Shown in pieces: positions 17,285-24,962 of a DNA stretch of 64,000 bases (within the stretch, counting starts at the first letter, position 1; the number at the start of each line of letters is the position of its first letter). Below the pieces are notes generated by a model. It made no database searches. It was not told where the DNA came from and saw nothing but the letters and a program-made list of their open reading frames with translations. The position numbers and the translations under genes are program-made. Source of the stretch: Haemophilus sputorum CCUG 13788 (GTDB lineage: Bacteria; Pseudomonadota; Gammaproteobacteria; Enterobacterales; Pasteurellaceae); NCBI RefSeq assembly GCF_000238795.1, contig NZ_AFNK01000079.1:105154-169153 (forward strand). The letters run 5' to 3'.

Positions 17285-19060
17285 ATGATGCGTACAAACT
17301 ATTGTGGTGAATTAAATCGCAGCCACGTTGGACAAAATGTGACTTTAAGTGGCTGGGTGCACCGTGTGCGTAACCTTGGTCGTTTTATCTTTATACAAAT
17401 TCGCGACCGTGAAGGCATTGTGCAAGTTTTCTTTGATGAAAAAGATGAAGCTTTATTTAAAGTTGCCTCAGGTTTGCGTGCAGAAGCGTGTGTGCAAATT
17501 CAAGGTGAAGTGATTGCGCGTGATGAGTCACAAATCAATAAAGAGATGGCAACGGGTGAAATTGAAGTGTTAGTAAAAAATGTGTTGGTATATAACAACG
17601 CTGATGTTCTCCCGCTTGACTTCAACCAAAACAATACCGAAGAACAACGCTTAAAATATCGCTACTTAGATTTACGTCGTCCTGAAATGGCGGAAAAACT
17701 TAAAACCCGTGCGAAAATCACTAGCTTTGTACGCCGTTATATGGATAAACACGGTTTCTTAGATATTGAAACTCCAATGTTGACTAAAGCAACGCCAGAA
17801 GGTGCGCGTGACTACTTAGTGCCAAGCCGTGTACATAAAGGTAAATTCTATGCGTTGCCACAATCTCCGCAGCTTTTCAAACAGCTTCTTATGATGTCTG
17901 GTTTTGACCGTTACTATCAAATCGTAAAGTGTTTCCGCGATGAAGATTTACGTGCAGACCGTCAGCCAGAATTTACCCAAATCGATGTGGAGACTTCATT
18001 CTTAACCGCAGAAGAAGTGCGCGCGTTAATGGAAGAGATGATCCACGGTTTATGGTTAGACCGCTTAAATGTGGATCTAGGCAAATTCCCACAAATGACA
18101 TGGCATGAAGCGATGAATCGTTTTGGTTCTGATAAACCAGATTTACGTAACCCATTAGAATTGGTCGATGTGGCAGACATTTTAAAAGATGTTGAATTTA
18201 AAGTATTTCATGAACCTGCTAACTCAGAAGATGGTCGTGTAACTGTTTTACGCGTACCGAATGGTGCAGCTTTAACGCGTAAACAAATTGATGAATATAC
18301 TCAATTTGTGGGCATCTATGGTGCAAAAGGCTTAGCATGGGCGAAAATCAATGATGTGAATGCGGGAATGGAAGGCATTCAAAGCCCAGTAGCAAAATTC
18401 TTAAACGAAGATGTATTCAAAGCTTTAATTGCGCGCACGCAAGCGCAGACAGGGGATATTTTATTCTTCGGTGCAGATAAATGGCAGGTTGTTACTGATT
18501 CAATGGGCGCATTACGCTTAAAAGTGGGTCGTGATTTAGGTTTAACTGATTTAAGTGCATGGAAACCACTTTGGGTTGTTGATTTCCCAATGTTTGAACG
18601 TGATGAAGAAGGCAACCTTTCAGCGATGCACCACCCATTTACTTCACCAAAAGGTTTAACTCCAGAAGAGTTAGCTGCAAATCCAGTTAATGCTGTAGCA
18701 AATGCGTACGATATGGTTATCAATGGTTACGAAGTAGGTGGTGGTTCCGTACGTATTTTCGACCCGAAAATGCAGCAAACTGTGTTCAACATTCTAGGCA
18801 TTAACGAACAAGAGCAACAAGAAAAATTCGGTTTCTTACTTGATGCATTAAAATTCGGTACGCCACCGCATGCTGGTTTAGCATTTGGTTTAGACCGTTT
18901 AACCATGTTAATTACAGGTACAGAAAATATCCGTGATGTAATTGCGTTCCCGAAAACGACCGCCGCGGCATGTTTAATGACTGAAGCACCAAGCTATGCA
19001 AATCCACAAGCATTGGACGAGTTAGCGATTGCGGTTGTGAAAAAAGAAGACATAGAGTAA
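17285..19060 (+). CDS. aspS: Aspartyl-tRNA synthetase
   Basis: AspRS charges tRNA-Asp. The 591-residue product has the bacterial class II layout: an N-terminal OB-fold anticodon domain, catalytic core with [19 protein letters not shown], motif 2 [23 protein letters not shown], the inserted GAD domain, and motif 3 [13 protein letters not shown]. Either of two adjacent ATGs (17285, 17288) may start it. The OB-fold loop reads [17 protein letters not shown], whereas the enteric sequence as I recall it is VNRRRDLGSLIFIDMRD. A TATAAT lies at 17230-17235. Confidence 0.97.
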   Translation: MMRTNYCGELNRSHVGQNVTLSGWVHRVRNLGRFIFIQIRDREGIVQVFFDEKDEALFKVASGLRAEACVQIQGEVIARDESQINKEMATGEIEVLVKNVLVYNNADVLPLDFNQNNTEEQRLKYRYLDLRRPEMAEKLKTRAKITSFVRRYMDKHGFLDIETPMLTKATPEGARDYLVPSRVHKGKFYALPQSPQLFKQLLMMSGFDRYYQIVKCFRDEDLRADRQPEFTQIDVETSFLTAEEVRALMEEMIHGLWLDRLNVDLGKFPQMTWHEAMNRFGSDKPDLRNPLELVDVADILKDVEFKVFHEPANSEDGRVTVLRVPNGAALTRKQIDEYTQFVGIYGAKGLAWAKINDVNAGMEGIQSPVAKFLNEDVFKALIARTQAQTGDILFFGADKWQVVTDSMGALRLKVGRDLGLTDLSAWKPLWVVDFPMFERDEEGNLSAMHHPFTSPKGLTPEELAANPVNAVANAYDMVINGYEVGGGSVRIFDPKMQQTVFNILGINEQEQQEKFGFLLDALKFGTPPHAGLAFGLDRLTMLITGTENIRDVIAFPKTTAAACLMTEAPSYANPQALDELAIAVVKKEDIE

Positions 19061-19063
19061 TAA

Positions 19064-19432
19064 ATGCTAAATATCTTTAATAGCATTAAAGAAAAGGACT
19101 CAACTAACTTAGCCCTTTCTTTTAAATGGTGGTCAACTGTCAGTTTAGTAGTGTTTATTTTCTCTAAATCGATAAATTTAGAGCAATATTCATGGTATCC
19201 GAGTAATTCTATATATCAGATATTAATTGAGCTAATTATTGGTTTCATTTTTCAGCTTCAACTTAGTAAGTTAAAAAAAGGGAATATTGACATTGATAAA
19301 AAACTCATTGATACAATAACTGAAAAATATCAATTAAATGAAAGAGTTGTACAATTCATTTTGTTTATTGGAGCTATTTCTATGTATGTTTTATTAAGGT
19401 TTGGATTAGGGCATTATTACGCTAATAAATAA
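19064..19432 (+). CDS. Small three-helix membrane protein, unknown
   Basis: I do not recognise this 122-residue product. Three hydrophobic stretches are visible (about residues 20-36 WWSTVSLVVFIFSKSI, 52-68 ILIELIIGFIFQLQL, 95-115 FILFIGAISMYVLLRFGLG) with a charged loop between the last two. It begins three bases after aspS and its stop overlaps nudB as TAATG, so it looks co-transcribed. Base composition is visibly more A/T-rich than both neighbours and it seems absent from the aspS-nudB order I know, suggesting late acquisition. Orphan status needs a database search. Confidence 0.7.
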   Translation: MLNIFNSIKEKDSTNLALSFKWWSTVSLVVFIFSKSINLEQYSWYPSNSIYQILIELIIGFIFQLQLSKLKKGNIDIDKKLIDTITEKYQLNERVVQFILFIGAISMYVLLRFGLGHYYANK

Positions 19433-19881
19433 TGAAATACAAAAATCCTCATTCTGTTCTTGTCGTCATTTACTCCCAAAATTCAGGTAAAGTCTTAATG
19501 CTGCAACGCCAAGATGATCCTGAATTTTGGCAATCTGTCACAGGCTCTCTGGAACCAAACGAACAGCCGTTTGAAACAGCAATTCGGGAAGTGAGAGAAG
19601 AAACAGGGATTGATATTGCAACACAAAATTTATCGCTTGTTGATTGTAATGAGTCGGTACTTTTTGAAATTTTTCCACAATTTCGGTATAAATACGCGCC
19701 TGATGTGACACATAATCGGGAGCATTGGTTTTTATTGGGTTTACCGAATGAGCAAACCCCAATTTTAACTGAACATCTGGCTTTTCAATGGGTATCTGTT
19801 GATAAGGCTATCGAAATAACAAAATCGCCCAATAATGCGGCGGCGATAGCAAAATATTTAACAAATAACCCTCCTCTTTAG
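19432..19881 (+). CDS. nudB: Dihydroneopterin triphosphate diphosphatase
   Basis: NudB removes pyrophosphate from dihydroneopterin triphosphate early in folate synthesis. The 149-residue Nudix protein contains the box GSLEPNEQPFETAIREVREETGI (about residues 38-60) and the NudB-type ending with EHLAFQWVSVDKAIEIT. E. coli NudB has 150 residues. It overlaps the preceding small ORF by one base. Its stop codon lies in the loop of a palindromic dispersed-type repeat. Confidence 0.92.
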   Translation: MKYKNPHSVLVVIYSQNSGKVLMLQRQDDPEFWQSVTGSLEPNEQPFETAIREVREETGIDIATQNLSLVDCNESVLFEIFPQFRYKYAPDVTHNREHWFLLGLPNEQTPILTEHLAFQWVSVDKAIEITKSPNNAAAIAKYLTNNPPL

Positions 19882-19905
19882 AAAAGAGGGGCTGGGGGAG
19901 ATTTG
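19869..19905. repeat. G/C-rich palindromic small dispersed-type repeat
   Basis: CCTCTTT (19873-19879), a three-base loop and AAAGAGG (19883-19889) are followed by GGCTGGGGGAGATTTGACA. The combination of a CCCTC.../...GAGGGG hairpin with GGCTGGGGGAGAT resembles a short palindromic repeat scattered in many bacterial genomes, as I recall it. It overlaps the nudB stop and may act as a terminator. Only one copy was seen in this window. Confidence 0.55.
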
Positions 19906-19986
19906 ACATCAATATCAAATTTTCTTACTGAGTGTAAGGTTATTTTACCAAATTCAAAACATAGTTAAAAAGAAGGAAACAAGAGA

Positions 19987-20727
19987 ATGGCAGGTCATAG
20001 TAAGTGGGCTAACATTAAACACCGTAAAGCAGCACAAGATGCGCAACGCGGTAAAATTTTTACAAAATTAATTCGTGAATTAGTAACAGCTGCGAAAATT
20101 GGTGGTGGCGATGTTGCTTCAAACCCACGTTTACGTTCAGCAGTAGATAAAGCGTTATCAAACAATATGACGCGTGACACTATTAACCGTGCCATTGAAC
20201 GTGGTGTAGGTGGTGGCGATGACACCAATATGGAAACCAAAATCTATGAAGGTTACGGCCCAGGCGGTACTGCAGTTATGGTGGAATGTTTAAGTGATAA
20301 CGCTAACCGTACGATTTCACAGGTTCGTCCAAGCTTTACTAAATGTGGTGGTAACTTAGGAACAGAAGGTTCTGTGGGTTACTTATTTAGCAAAAAAGGC
20401 CTAATTTTAATTGCAGAAGCCGATGAAGATGCATTAACAGAAGCAGCAATTGAAGCGGGTGCAGATGATATTCAACCACAAGATGACGGTTCATTTGAAA
20501 TTTACACCGCTTGGGAAGATTTGGGCGATGTGCGTGATGGTATTGAAAAGGCTGGTTTCAAAATTCAAGAAGCAGAAGTAACTATGATTCCATCAACTTC
20601 TGTTGATTTAGATGCGGAAACTGCACCAAAATTATTACGTTTAATCGAGATGCTAGAAGATTGTGATGATGTACAAAATGTCTATCATAACGGTGAGATC
20701 AGTGACGAAGTAGCGGCGCTACTTTAA
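19987..20727 (+). CDS. yebC: YebC/TACO1-family translation factor
   Basis: YebC-family proteins are cytoplasmic; recent work links them to relief of ribosome stalling on proline-rich stretches, and older annotation calls them transcriptional regulators. The 246-residue product starts [27 protein letters not shown] and includes [28 protein letters not shown] and GSVGYLF, all diagnostic. Length equals E. coli YebC. AAGAAGGAAAC precedes the ATG. Confidence 0.96.
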   Translation: MAGHSKWANIKHRKAAQDAQRGKIFTKLIRELVTAAKIGGGDVASNPRLRSAVDKALSNNMTRDTINRAIERGVGGGDDTNMETKIYEGYGPGGTAVMVECLSDNANRTISQVRPSFTKCGGNLGTEGSVGYLFSKKGLILIAEADEDALTEAAIEAGADDIQPQDDGSFEIYTAWEDLGDVRDGIEKAGFKIQEAEVTMIPSTSVDLDAETAPKLLRLIEMLEDCDDVQNVYHNGEISDEVAALL

Positions 20728-20816
20728 TCAATTGATTTTAAAATCGGAACTTTATTTATTTTAAAGTTTCTAAGTGAGTACCCCAAGTCGGGGGCTTATA
20801 TTAAGAGGATTCAATA

Positions 20817-21266
20817 ATGAAATTCACTAAAGTTTTACCGGCATTTGCTGCCGCTATCGCATTATCTGCTTGTGCAAATGAAGCACCTAAAATGGAAAAA
20901 GCACCTGAGCAAGCTGCTGCAATGACTCAAGCTCTACCTACCATTACAGATAAAACTGTCGTTTATTCTTGCAACAAGAAAACTGTAACTGCAGTGTACC
21001 AATTCGAAAACCAAGAGCCAACAGGCGCAATGGTTAGCGTAGGTAACAAAGTGATTGCGAAAGACTTTGCTCGTGATAAATCACAAACCGATTTTACTAG
21101 CTTCACCTCAGGCAACTATGTGTGGAACGTAGATAGCGGTTTAACTTTAGATAAATTTGATTCTGTGGTGCCAGTGAATTTAATTCAAAAAGGCAAAAAT
21201 AGCGATAAAATCATCGTGAAAAACTGCGATGTGAACGCGAAAGCAACAGCAAAAGCGAATTTATAA
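20817..21266 (+). CDS. Lipoprotein of unknown function
   Basis: The 149-residue product has a lipoprotein signal peptide with lipobox LSAC, lipid-modified Cys at residue 19. A short charged linker follows, then a beta-rich domain starting at TDKTVVYSCNKKTVTAVYQFENQ and ending DKIIVKNCD. The spacing of two cysteines (in YSCNKK and KNCD) suggests one disulfide, as in MliC-like lysozyme-inhibitor folds, but I cannot assign it to that family. AAGAGG precedes the start. It is followed by its own terminator. Confidence 0.82.
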   Translation: MKFTKVLPAFAAAIALSACANEAPKMEKAPEQAAAMTQALPTITDKTVVYSCNKKTVTAVYQFENQEPTGAMVSVGNKVIAKDFARDKSQTDFTSFTSGNYVWNVDSGLTLDKFDSVVPVNLIQKGKNSDKIIVKNCDVNAKATAKANL

Positions 21267-21281
21267 TTTGTTATTTAAAAG

Positions 21282-21312
21282 CGGCTAGCATTGCTAGCCG
21301 TTTATTTTTTAT
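21282..21312 (+). terminator. Terminator of the lipoprotein gene
   Basis: CGGCTAGCA (21282-21290) and TGCTAGCCG (21292-21300) form an almost continuous palindrome followed by TTTATTTTTTATT. It overlaps a spurious upstream extension of ruvC, supporting the later ruvC start. Confidence 0.88.
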
Positions 21313-21320
21313 TGGAATTT

Positions 21321-21899
21321 ATGAGTATTATTTTGGGTATTGACCCAGGTTCTCGTGTAACTGGTTATGGTGTGATTCGCCAACAAGGCCGGCATTTAGA
21401 ATATCTTGGTAGTGGGGCTATTCGCACAGCTGTTGAAGATTTACCCACACGGCTTAAGCGCATTTATGCGGGTGTGACGGAAATTATTACCCAATTTCAA
21501 CCAGATATGTTTGCGATTGAACAGGTTTTTATGGCAAAGAATGCTGATTCTGCATTGAAATTAGGTCAGGCTCGCGGAACAGCGATTGTGGCGGCAGTGA
21601 ATCAGGATTTGCCTGTGTTTGAATATGCCGCAAGAGCAGTGAAGCAAACGGTGGTAGGAATTGGTTCAGCTGATAAAGTGCAAGTGCAAGAAATGGTTAG
21701 CCGAATTTTACAGCTTTCAGCTAAACCTCAAGCGGATGCGGCAGATGCTTTAGCCATTGCTATTACACATGCCCATTCTATTCAGCACTCTTTGGTGGTT
21801 TCTCGCCAGCATCATGGCGAAGCGAAAAGCGATAAAGAGCAAGTTTTAGCGCTAATGAAAACGAGATATAGTCGAGGGCGTTTCCGCCTGAAAGGTTAA
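21321..21899 (+). CDS. ruvC: Holliday junction endonuclease RuvC
   Basis: RuvC resolves Holliday junctions by paired cuts during recombinational repair with RuvAB. The 192-residue product has [15 protein letters not shown] with the first catalytic Asp, FAIEQVFM (Glu) and [15 protein letters not shown] (two Asp). I chose ATG 21321 ([10 protein letters not shown]); an earlier in-frame start lies inside the preceding terminator. The C-terminal tail of about 20 residues is longer than in E. coli (173). ruvA and ruvB are not adjacent in this window; a terminator follows. Confidence 0.95.
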   Translation: MSIILGIDPGSRVTGYGVIRQQGRHLEYLGSGAIRTAVEDLPTRLKRIYAGVTEIITQFQPDMFAIEQVFMAKNADSALKLGQARGTAIVAAVNQDLPVFEYAARAVKQTVVGIGSADKVQVQEMVSRILQLSAKPQADAADALAIAITHAHSIQHSLVVSRQHHGEAKSDKEQVLALMKTRYSRGRFRLKG

Positions 21900-21925
21900 A
21901 ACGCACCCGAAGGTGCGTTTTTTTA
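21900..21925 (+). terminator. Terminator of ruvC
   Basis: AACGCACC (21900-21907), loop CGAA, GGTGCGTT (21912-21919) and a T-run immediately after the stop codon. Confidence 0.92.
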
Positions 21926-21931
21926 TTGATG

Positions 21932-22921
21932 TTAATAATCAAGAACTAAAGCGAGTAGTTCAACTGCTAAGAATGCTAGGCCGAAACGTTGTTCATCTGC
22001 GACGCTCCAGAATTGGAGTTCATTTTCTGCGCTAGCTAATAATTGGCTAAGTTGCAGTTGGGTATTTTCTTCTTCATCTTCACCATTTTTAACCGCAGTA
22101 ATGACGGTTTCTTCATTAAAATTCAACCAATCACTTTGTTGCCATTGTTGACTTAATTCAGTTGCATCAAGCTGATAAGCAGAGTATACCGAGACCATTT
22201 GTGAAATACCGTAGAAGACAGGTGTTTGCACAGTATGGAAGCGCACGCAAGCGGTCAAATTTGGTAACACTTTTGCAAGTTGTAGATGGAACATTCGTGA
22301 GAATGGTAATTTTTTTTCATCGCCTTGAACATTTGCTGGTACGACATCGAAAGCGATGCGCTCTGCATTTTCATCAAATGGAATACCGTTTAATAAGCGT
22401 GCAGTTTGTCCAGCAAGTTCTTTAACTTTCTCATCCCCAAAATAAGCAGCTGGTAATAGCGAGGTTACGAAAACATCTGCCAAATCTTGTTCAAGAAGTG
22501 GTTTTAATGCTAAAGCTAATTGAGAAATTTGTGGGTTAGCTAGTGCAACAATATTACGTTCACGCAAGTTTTCTAGTGCTTCATTGTTCACGCTTGGCAC
22601 GATAACCGGCACATCACTAATCAGTGCAGTAATACCGTATAAATCTAAAATAATACAGCCTGCTTGGGTTGCTTTTGCTAAAATTTCTGCTTGTGCCATT
22701 GGGGCTGCAAAAAGAACATGAGTAAATTGCGACCAATCTAGGTTATCTAATTCAAATTGTTCGACTGCTTTTGCACCAAAACGTAAGTTTTGCTCTTCAC
22801 CGAATGGTTCAAGTTCGATTGCAGAAATTTTATCAATTGATAAATCCTTTTGTTCTAGGGCTTCAAGTAATTTTTCTGCCAGTGTAAAATCTGTGGCGAT
22901 AGCTAAATGAATATTTGACAT
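21932..22921 (-). CDS. usg: Usg-type aspartate-semialdehyde dehydrogenase homologue
   Basis: Usg proteins are paralogues of aspartate-semialdehyde dehydrogenase with no proven reaction. The 329-residue product has the N-terminal NAD(P)-fold MSNIHLAIATDFTLAEKLLEAL and the family core YFGDEKVKELAGQTARLLNGIPF. The active-site cysteine of true ASADH is not found in its usual Asn-Cys context, arguing against a working dehydrogenase. AAGGAGAA precedes the start. It converges on ruvC across a terminator. An uptake signal lies in the coding region near 22248. Confidence 0.85.
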   Translation of the reverse strand: MSNIHLAIATDFTLAEKLLEALEQKDLSIDKISAIELEPFGEEQNLRFGAKAVEQFELDNLDWSQFTHVLFAAPMAQAEILAKATQAGCIILDLYGITALISDVPVIVPSVNNEALENLRERNIVALANPQISQLALALKPLLEQDLADVFVTSLLPAAYFGDEKVKELAGQTARLLNGIPFDENAERIAFDVVPANVQGDEKKLPFSRMFHLQLAKVLPNLTACVRFHTVQTPVFYGISQMVSVYSAYQLDATELSQQWQQSDWLNFNEETVITAVKNGEDEEENTQLQLSQLLASAENELQFWSVADEQRFGLAFLAVELLALVLDY

Positions 22922-22970
22922 AATTTCTCCTTTATTGAATCGGGAAATTATACGCTAAAAAGGAGAGAAA

Positions 22971-23444
22971 ATGACACCAGCGGTAAATTTACTTAAAAAA
23001 CAGAAAGTCGCTTTTACCCTTCATCCTTATGAGCATGACCCAAATAATACGAATTTTGGGCAAGAAGCGGTCGAAAAGCTTGGTGTAGATGCAAATCAAA
23101 CGTTTAAAACCTTATTAGTGGCTGAAAATGGCGATCAGAAAAAATTAGCTGTGATGGTGGTGCCTGTTTCTTCTTCGCTCAATTTAAAGCGTGCAGCACA
23201 AGCTTTAGGCGTTAAGAAAGTCGAAATGGCAGATAAAGAGATTGCGCAGAAAACAACGGGTTATCTCCTAGGTGGTATTAGCCCATTAGGTCAGAAAAAG
23301 CGTTTGCCAACGGTCATTGAAGCTTCTGCTCAAGATTTTGAGGTTATTTATGTTTCAGGCGGGAAAAGAGGGTTAGATATTTCGCTTAATCCGCAAGATC
23401 TAGCTAGATTGCTAGATGCACAGTTTGCAGAAATCAAAGAATAA
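22971..23444 (+). CDS. ybaK: Cys-tRNA(Pro) deacylase YbaK
   Basis: YbaK is a cytoplasmic trans-editing enzyme that removes cysteine from mischarged tRNA-Pro. The 157-residue product starts [24 protein letters not shown] and has the conserved [11 protein letters not shown] with the catalytic lysine and the [17 protein letters not shown] segment. Length matches the H. influenzae protein. It is divergent from usg. A single uptake signal lies in the gene (near 23066). Confidence 0.95.
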   Translation: MTPAVNLLKKQKVAFTLHPYEHDPNNTNFGQEAVEKLGVDANQTFKTLLVAENGDQKKLAVMVVPVSSSLNLKRAAQALGVKKVEMADKEIAQKTTGYLLGGISPLGQKKRLPTVIEASAQDFEVIYVSGGKRGLDISLNPQDLARLLDAQFAEIKE

Positions 23445-23519
23445 ATTTATAATTTTCTGTCTTAGATTTCCAACTTTTTATGAGTTGTGATATATTTACT
23501 AATTAAGAATTTAGCTTCT

Positions 23520-23550
23520 CATTCTCAATTAAGAGAATGTGCAAATTCTC
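23520..23550. promoter_or_regulatory. Three-half-site operator upstream of ybfE-fldA-fur
   Basis: Three hexamers alternate in orientation with even six-base spacers: ATTCTC (23521-23526), GAGAAT (23533-23538) and ATTCTC (23545-23550). They end 16 bases upstream of the ybfE start. GAGAAT/ATTCTC is a common variant of the Fur hexamer GATAAT/ATTATC, so Fur autoregulation is a fair guess, but the spacing is not that of a classical Fur box. Confidence 0.45.
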
Positions 23551-23565
23551 ACTGTGTGGAAGATT

Positions 23566-23847
23566 ATGGCAAAACAAGATGCAGATTGTATCACGCTAGA
23601 TTTGTTCGCCACCGTACCTAGAGTTGGGCGCCCCCGTACTAATCCGCTAAGTCGAGAACAGCAAATCCGAATCAACAAACGTAATCAGCTTAAACGGGAT
23701 AAATCCAGTGGCTTGAAGCGTGTAGAGTTAAAATTACACACAGATTTGGTTGAGAGGTTAGAAATTGAGGCAGCAGAAGAGGGGCTGACACGTGGGCAGC
23801 TTATCGAACGTATTTTAAATCATTATATCAATGGTGACATTGAATAG
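23566..23847 (+). CDS. ybfE: YbfE, LexA-regulated-type small protein
   Basis: YbfE is a small basic protein of unknown function reported as part of the LexA regulon in E. coli. The 93-residue product has a basic linker (VGRPRTNPLSREQQIRINKRNQLKRD) followed by a ribbon-helix-helix-like domain (KRVELKLHTDLVERLEIEAAEEGLTRGQLIERIL, about residues 53-86), suggesting DNA binding. ATG 23566 follows GGAAG. It heads ybfE-fldA-fur, the same order as in E. coli. No LexA box is obvious upstream. Confidence 0.85.
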   Translation: MAKQDADCITLDLFATVPRVGRPRTNPLSREQQIRINKRNQLKRDKSSGLKRVELKLHTDLVERLEIEAAEEGLTRGQLIERILNHYINGDIE

Positions 23848-23865
23848 GCACAATAGGAAAAAAAT

Positions 23866-24390
23866 ATGGCGGTTGTAGGGTTATTCTACGGAAGTGACAC
23901 TGGTAATACAGAAAACATTTCAAAAATGATTCAAAAAGACTTAGGTGCAAACCTAGTTGATATTCGTGATATTGCTAAAAGTAGTAAAGAAGATATTGAA
24001 GCGTACGACTTCTTATTATTTGGTATTCCAACTTGGTACTATGGTGAGTCTCAAGCTGATTGGGATGATTTTATGCCAACCTTAAAAGAAATTGATTTCA
24101 ACGGCAAAATCGTCGGTATTTTCGGGTGTGGCGACCAAGAAGACTATGCGGAATATTTCTGTGATGCAATGGGAACATTGCGTGAAATCGTAGAAGAGAA
24201 TGGTGCGGTTGTTGTCGGTCATTGGCCAACAGCGAGTTATAACTTCGATGCTTCACAAGCATTAATCGATGATGAAACCTTCGTTGGTTTATGTATTGAT
24301 GAAGATCGTCAACCAGAATTAACGAATGAACGTGTAAAAGCATGGTGTAAGCAACTTCGTGAAGAAATGTGTTTAGATCAACTTGCTTAA
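23866..24390 (+). CDS. fldA: Flavodoxin I
   Basis: FldA is an FMN electron carrier that serves ribonucleotide reductase activase, pyruvate formate-lyase activase and other reductive systems. The 174-residue product has the phosphate loop FYGSDTGNTENISK (residues 8-21), the FMN-stacking TWYYGESQADWDDF and GCGDQEDYAEYFCDAMG. Length fits long-chain flavodoxin (176 in E. coli). Adjacency to fur matches the iron-responsive switch from ferredoxin to flavodoxin. The anaerobic NrdD/NrdG encoded near 60 kb would depend on such a donor. Confidence 0.96.
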   Translation: MAVVGLFYGSDTGNTENISKMIQKDLGANLVDIRDIAKSSKEDIEAYDFLLFGIPTWYYGESQADWDDFMPTLKEIDFNGKIVGIFGCGDQEDYAEYFCDAMGTLREIVEENGAVVVGHWPTASYNFDASQALIDDETFVGLCIDEDRQPELTNERVKAWCKQLREEMCLDQLA

Positions 24391-24420
24391 TCTAATTTAA
24401 ATAAGACAAAGGTGACAGAG

Positions 24421-24870
24421 ATGTCTGAAGAAAATATCAAATTATTAAAAAATGTTGGGTTAAAGGTGACTGAACCTCGACTCACGATTCTTGCCCTAAT
24501 GCAAGATGTGCGTAGCGAAATGCAGCACTTTGCCGCAGAAGATATTTATCGACTCCTGCTTGAAAAAGGATCTGATATTGGTTTAGCGACCGTTTATCGT
24601 GTATTAAATCAGTTTGAAGAGGTGGGCATTTTAGTTCGCCATAGCTTTGATTCTAATAAGGCAGTGTTTGAGTTAAACATCGATCATGACCATGATCACA
24701 TTATCTGTATGGATTGTGGTAAAGTGTTTGAGTTTAAAGATCCAGATATTGAACGCCGTCAACGTGAAATTAGTGAACAACACGGGATTCAATTAGAAAC
24801 CAGAAGCCTTTATCTTTATGGCAAATGTAGCGATATCGCACATTGTGACTCTTCAAAAGAGAAAAAATAA
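24421..24870 (+). CDS. fur: Ferric uptake regulator Fur
   Basis: Fur is the Fe2+-dependent dimeric repressor of iron-uptake genes. The 149-residue product has a winged-helix N-terminus (LKNVGLKVTEPRLTILALMQ, GLATVYRVLNQFEEVGI), the His cluster DHDHDHIICMDCGK with a Cys-X2-Cys zinc site, and a C-terminal dimer domain. I prefer ATG 24421 over GTG 24412 because AAGGTG then stands at proper distance. It can be expected to act on the Fur boxes of fetA at 42.6 kb. An uptake-signal hairpin follows. Confidence 0.96.
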   Translation: MSEENIKLLKNVGLKVTEPRLTILALMQDVRSEMQHFAAEDIYRLLLEKGSDIGLATVYRVLNQFEEVGILVRHSFDSNKAVFELNIDHDHDHIICMDCGKVFEFKDPDIERRQREISEQHGIQLETRSLYLYGKCSDIAHCDSSKEKK

Positions 24871-24896
24871 AGTTGGTTTATTTAGAGCTTAAATAG

Positions 24897-24939
24897 AAGC
24901 GGTAAGATTTCGTAAAAGTTTTGCAAAATCTTACCGCTT
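24897..24939 (+). terminator. Inverted uptake-signal pair terminating fur
   Basis: AAGCGGTAAGATTT (24897-24910) pairs perfectly with AAATCTTACCGCTT (24926-24939). It separates fur from the letB gene. The extended C of the uptake signal is replaced by A here. Confidence 0.8.
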
Positions 24940-24962
24940 GTGTATTTATTAAAATTTAGAAA

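Noticed and set aside
18379..18723. 114-codon minus-strand ORF
   Set aside because: Antisense shadow of aspS, no independent signals.
20775..20800. CCCC-AAGT-CGGGG hairpin before the lipoprotein gene
   Set aside because: Stem is short (4-5 pairs) and no T-run follows, so I do not call it a terminator or riboswitch.
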